Below, piece by piece: positions 20,107 to 28,201 of a stretch of DNA of 64,000 bases (its first letter is position 1; each line of letters starts with the position of its first letter). The stretch spans positions 3,286,001 to 3,350,000 of the forward strand of contig NZ_LT629770.1 in the NCBI RefSeq assembly GCF_900105335.1. Reading direction: 5' to 3'. Both the position numbers and the translations under genes were made by a program. The stretch comes from Microbacterium paraoxydans (lineage in GTDB: Bacteria > Actinomycetota > Actinomycetes > Actinomycetales > Microbacteriaceae). The notes under the pieces were generated by a model that ran no database searches, was not told where the DNA came from, and saw only the letters and a list, made by a program, of their open reading frames with translations.

Positions 20107-20493
20107 ATGATGCTGGCCGAGTACTTCGGACCGCAGCCCACCCCGGCCGATGAGCTTCCGGACCCCGCACTTCTCGTGCGGAGCCTCACCCAGGGCGCGC
20201 TCGAGGTTTTGGCGGGGGTGCGGGAGGTGGACCAGCTCGCCCGGTGGTTCAGCGAGGAGGCCTACCGCAGCGTGGTCGTCCGGGCCAACCTCGCCGCCCG
20301 TGCGCGCAGCGCTCGTGGTGTCGCGCCGTCGCGGCCCACCTTCGTCATCCGCACTGTGCGGGTGACCCACCCGCGGGACGGCATCGTAGAGGCTGTCGTG
20401 GTGGTGGCGGGACCGGGGCGCACGCGCGCGGTGGCCCTCCGGCTGGAAGGGCTCGACCACCGGTGGCGCGCGACGTCGCTCGCCATCCTCTGA
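20107..20493 (+). CDS. Rv3235-family protein
   Basis: A 128-residue protein. It matches the Rv3235 family pattern: a helical N-half (SLTQGALEVLAGVREVDQLARW) and a beta C-half ending in LEGLDHRWRATSLAIL. ATG at 20107 is preceded by GGGAG. The family is found near secA in Actinobacteria, as here, and its function is unknown. An upstream in-frame start at 20038 is possible but would cover one DnaA-box region's downstream flank. Confidence 0.75.
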   Translation: MMLAEYFGPQPTPADELPDPALLVRSLTQGALEVLAGVREVDQLARWFSEEAYRSVVVRANLAARARSARGVAPSRPTFVIRTVRVTHPRDGIVEAVVVVAGPGRTRAVALRLEGLDHRWRATSLAIL

Positions 20494-20505
20494 GGCGGGG
20501 GAGCC

Positions 20506-20511
20506 TAGGCT
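20506..20511 (+). promoter_or_regulatory. -10 element before pdtaS
   Basis: TAGGCT, six bases before the GTG at 20518. Confidence 0.5.
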
Positions 20512-20517
20512 GGTGAG

Positions 20518-22002
20518 GTGTCAACCCTCAGTGATCTCGCCCAGGCCCAGGGCCTTCTGACCGACGACGACGTGGAGTGGCTGCACCGGCTCGCCGGTGA
20601 CGGACAGCTCCTCGCGGACCTCGCCTCCGCCGACATCGTCCTGTGGATCCAGACGGACGACGGATCGTTCGTCGCCGTCGCGCACGCACGACCGAGCGGC
20701 GCGGCGACGCTGTTCTACCGCGACATCGTCGGGGAGCGGGTGCGTCCGCAGTGGCGCACGCAGGTGCAGGGTGCCTTCGAGTCGGCGGAGATCGTGGACT
20801 CCTCCTCACCCGACTGGTTCGAGGAGACACCGACCAGGGTCCGCGCCGTCCCGATCGTCATCGAGCGTCGGGGTGAGGACAAGGCTCCTCGCGTGATCGG
20901 CGTGGTCACACGGCACACCAACCTCGGGGAGGTGCGCACGCCGTCGCGTCAGCAGATCACCTTCGACGAGTGTGCCAACGACCTGTTCCGCATGATCGCG
21001 GACGGCAGCTTCCCGGACCCGGCAGCCCCCACGTCACCGCGCCGTGGCGCTCCCCGGGCGTCCGACGGGCTGATCCGGATCGACGTGGACGGCATCACGA
21101 CCTTCGCCAGCCCCAACGCCCTGTCCGCGTTCAATCGGATGGGCTTCGACGACGAGTTGGAGGGGGAGTCCCTTGCCGAGGTGACCACCCGGCTCGTGCC
21201 GCCCTCCCGGCAGGTCGACGAGTCGCTGCCCGTGGTGGTGACCGGTCGGGCGCCTTGGCGGACGGACATCGAGGCGCGTGGCGTGACGGTCTCGCTCCGC
21301 GCCATCCCCCTGAAGGATCACGGCACACGCATCGGGGCCATCGTGCTCTGCCGCGACGTCTCGGAGCTGCGCCACCAGGAGCAGGAACTCATCACCAAGG
21401 ACGCGACGATCCGGGAGATCCACCACCGCGTCAAGAACAACCTGCAGACCGTGGCCTCTCTGCTCCGGATCCAGGCCCGACGCACGCACTCCGACGAGGC
21501 GCGGGATGCTCTCACGCAGGCCATGCGCCGTGTGGACGCGATCGCGGTCGTGCACGATACCCTCGCCCAGGGGCTGACGCAGAAAGTCGACTTCGACGAG
21601 GTCTTCCATCGCGTGCTCAAGCTCGTCGCCGAAGTGGCGTCGGCTCCCAACACGCGCGCCCGCACCCAGTCGACGGGACACTTCGGCGTGCTCCCGAGCG
21701 AGTACGCCACTCCGTTGGCGCTGGCCCTGACGGAGGTCGTGACCAATGCGGTGGAGCACGGCCTCGCCGGGCAGGAGGGTGTCGTGACCATCGACGCCAA
21801 GCGCACCGAGGACAACCTCCGCGTGACGGTCCGCGACACGGGCCACGGGCTCCCGGAGGGCCGGATCGGTCAGGGCCTGGGCACCCAGATCATCCGCACC
21901 CTGATCCAGGGCGAGCTCGGCGGCACGATCGACTGGCGGGGGAGTGAGGGCGAGGGGACCGAGGTGGTCATCGACATCCCGCTGCGCTGGCTCGAGCGCT
22001 GA
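20518..22002 (+). CDS. pdtaS: Sensor histidine kinase PdtaS
   Basis: A 494-residue soluble kinase without membrane helices. Order: GAF-like (about 1-165), PAS-like (about 185-285), HisKA_2 with phosphoacceptor H303 in EIHHRVKNNLQ, then HATPase (TEVVTNAVEHGL, DTGHGLPEG, GQGLGTQII). This matches mycobacterial PdtaS (Rv3220c), whose phosphorelay partner PdtaR is an RNA-binding antiterminator; PdtaR is not in the window. Convergent with whiB1 across a terminator. Confidence 0.92.
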   Translation: MSTLSDLAQAQGLLTDDDVEWLHRLAGDGQLLADLASADIVLWIQTDDGSFVAVAHARPSGAATLFYRDIVGERVRPQWRTQVQGAFESAEIVDSSSPDWFEETPTRVRAVPIVIERRGEDKAPRVIGVVTRHTNLGEVRTPSRQQITFDECANDLFRMIADGSFPDPAAPTSPRRGAPRASDGLIRIDVDGITTFASPNALSAFNRMGFDDELEGESLAEVTTRLVPPSRQVDESLPVVVTGRAPWRTDIEARGVTVSLRAIPLKDHGTRIGAIVLCRDVSELRHQEQELITKDATIREIHHRVKNNLQTVASLLRIQARRTHSDEARDALTQAMRRVDAIAVVHDTLAQGLTQKVDFDEVFHRVLKLVAEVASAPNTRARTQSTGHFGVLPSEYATPLALALTEVVTNAVEHGLAGQEGVVTIDAKRTEDNLRVTVRDTGHGLPEGRIGQGLGTQIIRTLIQGELGGTIDWRGSEGEGTEVVIDIPLRWLER

Positions 22003-22022
22003 CGCTCTGCCCGGAACATGCA

Positions 22023-22055
22023 GAAGCGGCCTGAGACGATGTCTCAGGCCGCTTC
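22023..22055. terminator. Bidirectional terminator, pdtaS / whiB1
   Basis: Perfect 15-base inverted repeat (GAAGCGGCCTGAGAC and complement) around a 3-base loop between convergent genes. Confidence 0.9.
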
Positions 22056-22062
22056 GCGAATC

Positions 22063-22311
22063 TCAGGAGGCGCGACGGGCGCGTGCGGCGCGACGCTTGA
22101 GCGCGCGGCGCTCGTCTTCGGACAGGCCGCCCCAGACGCCCGAGTCCTGGCTGGTCTCCAGGGCGTACTGCAGGCAGATCTCGGTGACCGTGCACGTCGC
22201 GCAGACGGTCTTGGCCTTCTCGATCTGATCGACGGCCGGGCCGGTGTTCCCGACGGGGAAGAACAGTTCGGGGTCGACGGTCAGGCAGGCGGCCTTGTCA
22301 CGCCAGTCCAT
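22063..22311 (-). CDS. whiB1: WhiB1-type iron-sulfur regulator
   Basis: An 82-residue WhiB protein. Cluster ligands are C9, C37, C40 and C46 in the CX2CX5C arrangement, then the GVWGGLS turn (58-64) and an Arg/Lys-rich C-terminal DNA-binding helix. The short length and opening MDWRDKAAC are typical of WhiB1, a nitric-oxide-sensitive essential regulator that binds the principal sigma factor. GAGGAG ribosome site upstream. A promoter candidate lies far upstream (see separate entry). Confidence 0.93.
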   Translation of the reverse strand: MDWRDKAACLTVDPELFFPVGNTGPAVDQIEKAKTVCATCTVTEICLQYALETSQDSGVWGGLSEDERRALKRRAARARRAS

Positions 22312-22476
22312 GGGGGCTCCTCGGTGTGGATTTCATGAGATGTCGCGATGCGACCTCTCGATTCGGGCGACGGTTCGGGTTCCGCTACCCTGTTGAGATA
22401 CGGGCGGATGCCCGCTGATTGTGATGCGAACGCGAACGTTCGCCCCACGCCGCTGTGGGAGCACATGACTTTCTCT

Positions 22477-22505
22477 ATTCTGTTACATGAATACCCTGAA
22501 ATCAA
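22477..22505 (-). promoter_or_regulatory. Candidate whiB1 promoter
   Basis: Minus strand TTGATT, 17-base spacer, CAGAAT, in an AT-rich patch. It would give a leader of about 160 bases for whiB1. A 12-base palindrome GCGAACGTTCGC (22432-22443) lies inside that leader region. Confidence 0.4.
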
Positions 22506-22541
22506 GGGTTTTCTCGTCATTCGATCCCCGGGAGGACACCC

Positions 22542-22928
22542 GTGCGCGCACCGGGAATCGCCCGCGCCGCCGCCGCCGTGCTGGCGGTGGAAGCCGTCGC
22601 CCTGCTCGTCTTCGCCGTGATCGAGATGGCCGGACTCGGGGCCGGGGACGCCGCGTCGCTGCCGACGGCCATCGCTCTCATCGTCCTGACGCTGATCGGC
22701 GCCGCCGCGCTCGCGGCCTTCGCGTTCGGCACTCGCGCCGGACGCTCCTGGGCGCGATCGGGCGGGGTGGTGTTCCAGGTCCTCGCGATCGCCCTGGCGC
22801 TCGGCGCCCTCACGCTGCCGCCCATCCCGTGGGCCTTCGTGCTCGGACTCGGCATCCCGGCTGTCGCGGGCTTCGCGCTCCTCATAGCGAGCGCGCGCCG
22901 GGAGGGGACCCGACGCGAAGCGGAGTGA
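22542..22928 (+). CDS. Small four-helix membrane protein
   Basis: A 128-residue protein with about four transmembrane helices (roughly 10-32, 42-64, 74-95, 98-116) and a short charged C-terminus. GTG at 22542 is preceded by GGAGG at a good distance. No domain recognised. It is convergent with bcp (15 bases). Family looks like the generic small actinobacterial integral membrane proteins; function unknown. Confidence 0.75.
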   Translation: MRAPGIARAAAAVLAVEAVALLVFAVIEMAGLGAGDAASLPTAIALIVLTLIGAAALAAFAFGTRAGRSWARSGGVVFQVLAIALALGALTLPPIPWAFVLGLGIPAVAGFALLIASARREGTRREAE

Positions 22929-22943
22929 GTCCGCGCCGCCCTG

Positions 22944-23417
22944 TCAGGCGTCGATGCCGAGCTGCTTGCGCAGCCGCGCGACGTGGCCCGTGGCCTTCAC
23001 GTTGTACTGCGCGCTCGTGACGACGCCGTCCTCGTCGAGGACGAACGTCGAGCGGATCACGCCTTCGACGACCTTGCCGTAGTTCATCTTCTCGCCCCAG
23101 GCGCCGTACGCCTCGTGCACCGCGTGGTCGGGGTCGCTGAGCAGCGGGAACGTGAGGCTGTCGCGGTCGCGGAAGGCGGCGAGCTTCGCCGGCTCGTCCC
23201 GCGAGACGCCGACGACCTGATACCCGGCGCCCTGCAGCGACGAGATGCTGTCGCGGAAGTCGCAGGCCTCCGTCGTGCACCCCGGCGTCATGGCGGCCGG
23301 GTAGAAGTACAGCACCGTCTTCGTGCCGCGCAGATCGGCCAGGCGGACGGTGTTCCCGTCCTGGTCGAGCAGGGAGAAGTCGGGGGCGGCGGTTCCGGTT
23401 TCCAGGCGTTCGGTCAC
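22944..23417 (-). CDS. bcp: Thioredoxin-dependent peroxiredoxin Bcp
   Basis: A 157-residue PrxQ/Bcp peroxiredoxin that reduces hydrogen peroxide and alkyl hydroperoxides using thioredoxin. Peroxidatic C47 in PGCTTEACDF and resolving C52 five residues later are typical. GTG start at 23417; its -10 lies over the rsgA stop codon. Confidence 0.95.
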   Translation of the reverse strand: MTERLETGTAAPDFSLLDQDGNTVRLADLRGTKTVLYFYPAAMTPGCTTEACDFRDSISSLQGAGYQVVGVSRDEPAKLAAFRDRDSLTFPLLSDPDHAVHEAYGAWGEKMNYGKVVEGVIRSTFVLDEDGVVTSAQYNVKATGHVARLRKQLGIDA

Positions 23418-23423
23418 GGCCCC

Positions 23424-23429
23424 AGCTTA
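23424..23429 (-). promoter_or_regulatory. -10 element before bcp, inside rsgA stop
   Basis: TAAGCT (minus strand), six bases before the bcp GTG; its first three bases are the rsgA stop codon TAA. Confidence 0.55.
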
Positions 23430-24497
23430 TCGTCCGGGGGGCTGCTCCGCCTTGTCGGCGAAGGTCTGCAGGAGGCGCTGCAGCGAGTCGAGGCGAGCGC
23501 GTCCGGTCTCGCTCAGCTCGCCGCGGTCCGCCGCCTCGATGAGGGCGCAGTCGGGAGCGTCGGGGAGGTGGGTGCAGCCGCGCGGGCAGTCCTCCGCGAT
23601 GACGGCGAGCTCGGTGAAGGCGGCGAGGATGTTCGCGGGGTCGACGTGCCCGAGGCCGAAGGAGCGGACACCGGGGGTGTCGATGACCCAGCCGGAGCCG
23701 TCGGCGCTCTCGTAGCGCAGCGAGACGGTGGAGGAGGAGGTGTGTCGCCCGCGGCCGGTGACCTGGTTCACGTGTCCGGTGGCGCGGCCCGCGGTGGGCA
23801 CCAGGGCGTTCACCAGCGTCGACTTGCCGACACCGGAGTGTCCGACGAACACCGTCGAGTGGCCGATGAGTGCGGCGCCGATCTCGTCGACCGGCATCTC
23901 GTCCTGTGCGCTCGTGAACACACGGAGGTCGAGGCCCTCGAAGTGCGCGAGGAAGGGGGCGGGGTCGGCGAGATCGGTCTTCGTCACGACGAGGAGCGGG
24001 CGGATACCGGCGTCCAGGGCCGCGACGAGATAGCGGTCGACGAGCCGGGCACGCGGCTCCGGGTCGGCGGCGGCCACGACGACGAGCATCTGGTCCGCGT
24101 TCGCGACGATCACCCGCTCGACCTCGTCGGTGTCGTCGGCGCTGCGGCGGAGGAGCGAGGTGCGCTCGACGATGCCCACGATCCGGCCGAGCGTGCCCTC
24201 GTCGCCCGAGGTGTCGCCGACGACGCGGGCCCGGTCGCCCGTGACGATCGGCGTGCGCCGCAGCTCTCGCGCGCGGGCGGCGGTGATCGTACGCTCCTGC
24301 GCGGTGTCCTCGTCGAGGAGCACGGAGTACCGGCCACGGTCGACGCCCAGGACGCGGCCGATCTGCGCGTCCTCGTGCGCGGGGCGTCGCTTGGTGCGGG
24401 GACGGTTGGCCTTCGGGTTCGGCCGGGTGCGGATGCTGCTCTCGTCGTAGTCCTCGAAGTCGTCTTCGAGGTCGTCGGCGTCGTTCAGCCAGCTCAC
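23427..24497 (-). CDS. rsgA: Ribosome small subunit GTPase RsgA
   Basis: A 356-residue circularly permuted GTPase: G4 TKTD (172-175) comes before G1 GHSGVGKS (219-226) and G3 DTPG (273-276). Zinc site C304, C308, H310, C317. N-terminal OB-fold follows an acidic extension (DDLEDDFEDYDE). RsgA assists late 30S maturation. Starts three bases after the aroA stop, so likely coexpressed with it. Confidence 0.95.
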   Translation of the reverse strand: MSWLNDADDLEDDFEDYDESSIRTRPNPKANRPRTKRRPAHEDAQIGRVLGVDRGRYSVLLDEDTAQERTITAARARELRRTPIVTGDRARVVGDTSGDEGTLGRIVGIVERTSLLRRSADDTDEVERVIVANADQMLVVVAAADPEPRARLVDRYLVAALDAGIRPLLVVTKTDLADPAPFLAHFEGLDLRVFTSAQDEMPVDEIGAALIGHSTVFVGHSGVGKSTLVNALVPTAGRATGHVNQVTGRGRHTSSSTVSLRYESADGSGWVIDTPGVRSFGLGHVDPANILAAFTELAVIAEDCPRGCTHLPDAPDCALIEAADRGELSETGRARLDSLQRLLQTFADKAEQPPGR

Positions 24498-24500
24498 CCG

Positions 24501-25817
24501 TCAGCCTCGCAGCATCCGCTCCCAGAGCATGGTGAACTCCGGGAGGGTCTTGGCGGTGGTACCGATGTCATCGATGATCACGTCGGGGACGCGGAGGCCG
24601 ATGAGCGCGCCGGTCGTCGCCATCCGGTGATCGTGGTGCGCGGCCCAGGTACCGCCCCGGAGCGGGCCGGGAACGATGCGGATGCCGTCGGGGAGCTCCT
24701 CGGCGGTCCCGCCGAGCGCGCGCAGGTTCCCGACGAGCGCCGCGATCCGGTCGGTCTCGTGGAGGCGGATGTGGCCGATGCCGCGGATGGTCGTGGGGCC
24801 GTCGGCGAAGGCCGCGAGACCGACGAGGGTCGGCGTCAGCTCGCTGGCGGCGGAGAGATCGAGATCCAGTCCGCGGATTCCGGACCCTGCCCGCACGGTG
24901 AGCACCCCGCCGTGACGGCTGACGTGCGCACCCGCCGCCTGCAGGATCTCGGGGAGCAGCGCTCCGGGCTGGGTCGAGTGCGCCGGCCAGCCGGTGATCG
25001 CGACGGAGCCTCCGGCGACGAGGGCCGCCGCGAGGAACGGGGCGGCGTTGGAGAGATCCGGCTCGATCGGGATCTCCTTGGCACGGGGGACTCCGGCCTC
25101 CACCAGCCATTCGCCCACGGCGGGACGCTCGATGCGGATGCCGCGGCGGCTCAGCGCCTCGATGGTCATGTCGATGTGCGGCAGGCTCGGCAGCCGCTCG
25201 CCGGTGTGCACGAGGTGCAGGCCGACGTCGAAGCGCGGGGCCGCGAGCAGCAGCCCGGACACGAACTGGCTGGAGGCCGACGCGTCGATCTCCACGCGAC
25301 CGCCGCGGATGTGGCCGTGGCCGCGGATGGTGAACGGGAGGGCCCAGGTGCCCTCGTCGTCGATGTCGACGCCGAGGTCGCGCAGGGCGCTGATGAGCCC
25401 GCCCATGGGCCGGTGCAGGGCCGTCTCGTGCGCGGTGAGGTGGACGTCCTGCTCCGCGAGGCCGGCCAGCGGCGCGATGAAGCGCATGACGGTCCCGGCC
25501 TGGCCGCAGTCGATCGTCGTGCCGCCGCGGAGCTTGCCGGGCGTGATCACGAGATCGGGACCGAACTCATGACCGGCGTCGACCTCCTCGATGCCGACGC
25601 CGAGTGCGCGGAGGGCCTCCACCATGCGCTGCGAATCGTCGGAGTGCAGCGGCGCGGTCAGGCGGCCGGGGCCGTCCGCGATCGCCGCGATGAGGAGTTC
25701 GCGGTTCGTGAGGGACTTGGAGCCGGGGATCGTGAGCTCGGCGTGCACCGGGCCGTCGATCGTGGGCGCGGGGTAGGCGCCCTGCACACGGGTGGGGGAA
25801 TACCTTTTGGCGCTCAT
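24501..25817 (-). CDS. aroA: 3-phosphoshikimate 1-carboxyvinyltransferase (EPSP synthase)
   Basis: A 438-residue EPSP synthase for the shikimate pathway. Signature residues: PGSKSLTNRELL near residue 31, DCGQAGTVMRF (substrate-binding), and DHRMATTGALIG near the C-terminus. The ATG lies within a divergent SigR-type promoter for sigR (see separate entry); its own -10 candidate TAAGGT is eight bases upstream. Confidence 0.95.
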   Translation of the reverse strand: MSAKRYSPTRVQGAYPAPTIDGPVHAELTIPGSKSLTNRELLIAAIADGPGRLTAPLHSDDSQRMVEALRALGVGIEEVDAGHEFGPDLVITPGKLRGGTTIDCGQAGTVMRFIAPLAGLAEQDVHLTAHETALHRPMGGLISALRDLGVDIDDEGTWALPFTIRGHGHIRGGRVEIDASASSQFVSGLLLAAPRFDVGLHLVHTGERLPSLPHIDMTIEALSRRGIRIERPAVGEWLVEAGVPRAKEIPIEPDLSNAAPFLAAALVAGGSVAITGWPAHSTQPGALLPEILQAAGAHVSRHGGVLTVRAGSGIRGLDLDLSAASELTPTLVGLAAFADGPTTIRGIGHIRLHETDRIAALVGNLRALGGTAEELPDGIRIVPGPLRGGTWAAHHDHRMATTGALIGLRVPDVIIDDIGTTAKTLPEFTMLWERMLRG

Positions 25818-25822
25818 CGGTT
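25797..25822 (+). promoter_or_regulatory. SigR-type autoregulatory promoter
   Basis: GGAAT, exactly 18 bases, then GTT: the full SigR/SigH consensus of Streptomyces and Mycobacterium. It reads toward sigR, and its spacer covers the divergent aroA start codon. Predicted transcription start near 25829 gives a short leader to the ATG at 25884. Confidence 0.8.
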
Positions 25823-25825
25823 CTC

Positions 25826-25831
25826 ACCTTA
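25826..25831 (-). promoter_or_regulatory. Candidate aroA -10
   Basis: TAAGGT (minus strand), eight bases before the aroA ATG. It sits just downstream of the SigR-type promoter, so the two divergent promoters cannot easily be used together. Confidence 0.35.
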
Positions 25832-25883
25832 GTAAACGCAACGCCGTCCTCGTGAGAGGCGGCACCCGTGCGAAGGGAAGAGG

Positions 25884-26546
25884 ATGCCTGCGACGCTGGA
25901 ACGCGAGGTGATCGACCTCAGCCGCCTAGACTGGCCGGTGATGGACGACACCGCAACCGCAGCCACCGTCGGCGACCCTCGGCGCGAGTTCGAGGAGCAG
26001 GCGCTCCCCTTCATGGACCAGCTCTACGCCGCCGCGATGCGCATGACGCGCAATCCCGCTGACGCCGCCGATCTCGTGCAGGAGACCTTCGTCAAGGCCT
26101 ACGGCTCGTGGTCGACCTTCGCGCAGGGCACGAACCTCAAGGCGTGGCTGTACCGCATCCTCACCAACACGTACATCAACATCTACCGCAAACGGCAGCG
26201 CGAGCCGTTCCAGGGCACCATCGACGAGCTCGAGGACTGGCAGCTCGGCGGCGCGGAGTCGACGACGGCGTCGCACAGCCGGTCGGCGGAGGCGGAGGCC
26301 ATCGACCGCATGCCGGCGTCGGTCGTGAAGGACGCGCTGCAGGCGGTTCCGGAGGACTTCCGGCTCGCGGTGTACCTCGCCGACGTCGAGGGCTTCGCGT
26401 ACCAGGAGATCGCCGACATCATGAAGACCCCCATCGGCACCGTGATGAGCCGTCTGCACCGTGGCAGGCGGATGCTGCGGGAGCTGCTGGCCGACTACGC
26501 CGCGGAGCGGGGAATCGCCGCGGCTGACCCGAGGAGCAAGAAATGA
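25884..26546 (+). CDS. sigR: ECF sigma factor SigR/SigH (thiol stress)
   Basis: ECF-family sigma factor with sigma-2 (about residues 45-105, [18 protein letters not shown]) and sigma-4 (about 150-205, [18 protein letters not shown]) regions. The following gene is the zinc anti-sigma factor RsrA, overlapping by ATGA. ATG at 25884 has a GGAAGAGG site and gives 220 residues; an internal start at 25938/25941 (GTG/ATG) with a TAGACT -10 close by would give 201-202 residues. Both forms may be made, as in Streptomyces SigR/SigR'. Confidence 0.93.
   Translation: MPATLEREVIDLSRLDWPVMDDTATAATVGDPRREFEEQALPFMDQLYAAAMRMTRNPADAADLVQETFVKAYGSWSTFAQGTNLKAWLYRILTNTYINIYRKRQREPFQGTIDELEDWQLGGAESTTASHSRSAEAEAIDRMPASVVKDALQAVPEDFRLAVYLADVEGFAYQEIADIMKTPIGTVMSRLHRGRRMLRELLADYAAERGIAAADPRSKK
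25927..25932 (+). promoter_or_regulatory. Internal -10 for short SigR
   Basis: TAGACT, inside the long sigR frame, five bases before GTG 25938 and eight before ATG 25941. It could drive a constitutive short-form transcript. Confidence 0.45.
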
Positions 26547-26788
26547 GCGACTGCGGCTGCGACAAGGCCCGTCAGGATCTGGAGGAGTACCTCCGCAACG
26601 AGGTGTGTAAAACAGAGCACGCCGAGATCCGCGAGCACCTGGAGAACTGCCCGGCGTGCCGGGACGAGGCTCTGGTGGCGACGACCCTCACCGAGGTCAT
26701 CGCCCGCGCCTGCAAGGAGACCGCTCCGGAGGAGCTGCGGGACCAGGTGTTCGCCCGGCTCCGCGAGGTCCAGGCCGCGCAGCACTGA
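26543..26788 (+). CDS. rsrA: Zinc-dependent anti-sigma factor RsrA
   Basis: An 81-residue ZAS anti-sigma factor. H32, C36 and C39 form the HX3CX2C motif (HLENCPAC), with C4/C6 near the N-terminus as further thiols. Oxidation to a disulfide releases zinc and frees SigR. Starts inside the sigR stop (ATGA), so the two are [18 protein letters not shown]. Confidence 0.95.
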   Translation: MSDCGCDKARQDLEEYLRNEVCKTEHAEIREHLENCPACRDEALVATTLTEVIARACKETAPEELRDQVFARLREVQAAQH

Positions 26789-26824
26789 GCGTCCCCCCGG
26801 GCGCGGAGCGTCGGAGACCGCCCG

Positions 26825-26830
26825 TAGGCT
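26825..26830 (+). promoter_or_regulatory. -10 element before Eis-like gene
   Basis: TAGGCT, six bases before ATG 26837 and directly abutting an in-frame GTG at 26831, so it favours 26837. Confidence 0.55.
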
Positions 26831-26836
26831 GTGTGC

Positions 26837-28138
26837 ATGGCCCTCATCGATGCACGCGGGATCCCCGCTGACCAGACGTCTGTCGACCGCCTCGCGGAGG
26901 ACGGCCTCGACTATCGGGTCTTGGATACGACGGACGCCACGCGCGTGGCCGCCTTCCAGCGCGCGATGGCCCGCGGGTTCCTCGGTGCCGACCCCTCGGA
27001 GGCGGCTCGCGAGGAAGGTGTCGGCACCCTGAAGAGCCGGCGAAACATCGGCGTCTACGAGCCCGATGCCCCGGCCGACCGCTTCCCGGTGGCGACCATC
27101 GACTCCTGGGTGACACCGCTGACGATCCCCGGCAGCGAGATCGGGATGTGGGCGATCAGCGGGGTCACCGTGGCCGGCACGCATCGCCGCCGTGGCATCG
27201 CGCGCGCCCTGCTGGAGGGCGAGCTGCGCGCCGCCGTCGATGCCGGCCTCCCTGTCGCGGGCCTCACGGTGTCCGAGGCGACCATCTACGGGCGGTACGG
27301 CTTCGGCTCCGCCGTCCCCGTGGCGCGGTTCACCGTGGACGTGCGCCGCGCCGGCTGGGCGGGCCCCGTCCCGGCCGGCCGCGTGGAGTACCTCGAGCGC
27401 GAGGAGCTCGCCGAGGCCCTGGCGGAGGCGCACGAGCGCGCCCGTACCGCGCGGTCCGGCCAGGTGCCGGGGTGGGCGGCCCGCTGGGCGGGCATCAGCG
27501 GGCTCGCGAGCACCGACACCGACCGGGACCGGGTGCGCGGCATCCGCTATCGCGACGAGTCCGGTCAGGTGCGCGGCGTGATGGCCTTCCACCTCACCGA
27601 GCGCGGTGGCACGTTCCGGTTCGCGTTGCACGTGCGCCTGCTCGTCGCCGAGACGGCGGAGGCGACGGCTGCGCTGTGGCGGTTCGCGCTGCAGCACGAC
27701 CTCGTCGACGAGGTGACCGCCGATCTCCGACCGCTCGACGACGCCCTGCCGTGGCTGGTCGCGGACCCGCGCGGCGTCACCCAGGTGGTGCACGACCACG
27801 GCTGGCTTCGGGTCCTGGACGTCCCCGCCGCGCTCACGGCCCGGACCTACGCCGCGCCCCTGGACACCGTGCTCCGCATCGAGGACGCCCTGGGATTCGC
27901 CGCGGGCACCTGGCGGCTCCGCGTCGACGCGCAGGGGCACGCGGACATCGAGGACGCTCCGGGCGCCGAGGCGGACCTCGTCCTCGACGTCTCCGCGCTC
28001 TCGTCGATCTACGCCGGCAGCATCCGCGTCGCCGCGCTGCACGGAGCAGGCCGGATCACGGGCCCGGTCGACGCCGTCGAGGCACTGGACCGTGCGTTCG
28101 TCGCCTTCCCGGCGCCGTCCCTCGACATCTGGTACTGA
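26837..28138 (+). CDS. Eis-like GNAT N-acetyltransferase
   Basis: A 433-residue protein. N-terminal GNAT domains with the acetyl-CoA loop VAGTHRRRGIARALLEGEL (about residues 115-133), and a C-terminal SCP2-like domain ending in the terminal SLDIWY, where Eis proteins place the catalytic carboxylate. Eis enzymes acetylate aminoglycosides and protein lysines; the substrate here is unknown. Follows rsrA by 48 bases. Confidence 0.88.
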   Translation: MALIDARGIPADQTSVDRLAEDGLDYRVLDTTDATRVAAFQRAMARGFLGADPSEAAREEGVGTLKSRRNIGVYEPDAPADRFPVATIDSWVTPLTIPGSEIGMWAISGVTVAGTHRRRGIARALLEGELRAAVDAGLPVAGLTVSEATIYGRYGFGSAVPVARFTVDVRRAGWAGPVPAGRVEYLEREELAEALAEAHERARTARSGQVPGWAARWAGISGLASTDTDRDRVRGIRYRDESGQVRGVMAFHLTERGGTFRFALHVRLLVAETAEATAALWRFALQHDLVDEVTADLRPLDDALPWLVADPRGVTQVVHDHGWLRVLDVPAALTARTYAAPLDTVLRIEDALGFAAGTWRLRVDAQGHADIEDAPGAEADLVLDVSALSSIYAGSIRVAALHGAGRITGPVDAVEALDRAFVAFPAPSLDIWY

Positions 28139-28151
28139 CCCGCGGAACGGA

Positions 28152-28185
28152 GAAGGGCGCCCCGGCCGAAGCCGGGGCGCCCTTC
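28152..28185. terminator. Bidirectional terminator, Eis-like / kgd
   Basis: Fifteen-base inverted repeat (GAAGGGCGCCCCGGC and complement) around CGAA, between convergent genes. Confidence 0.85.
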
Positions 28186-28201
28186 GTCGTCAGAGAGGCG
28201 G

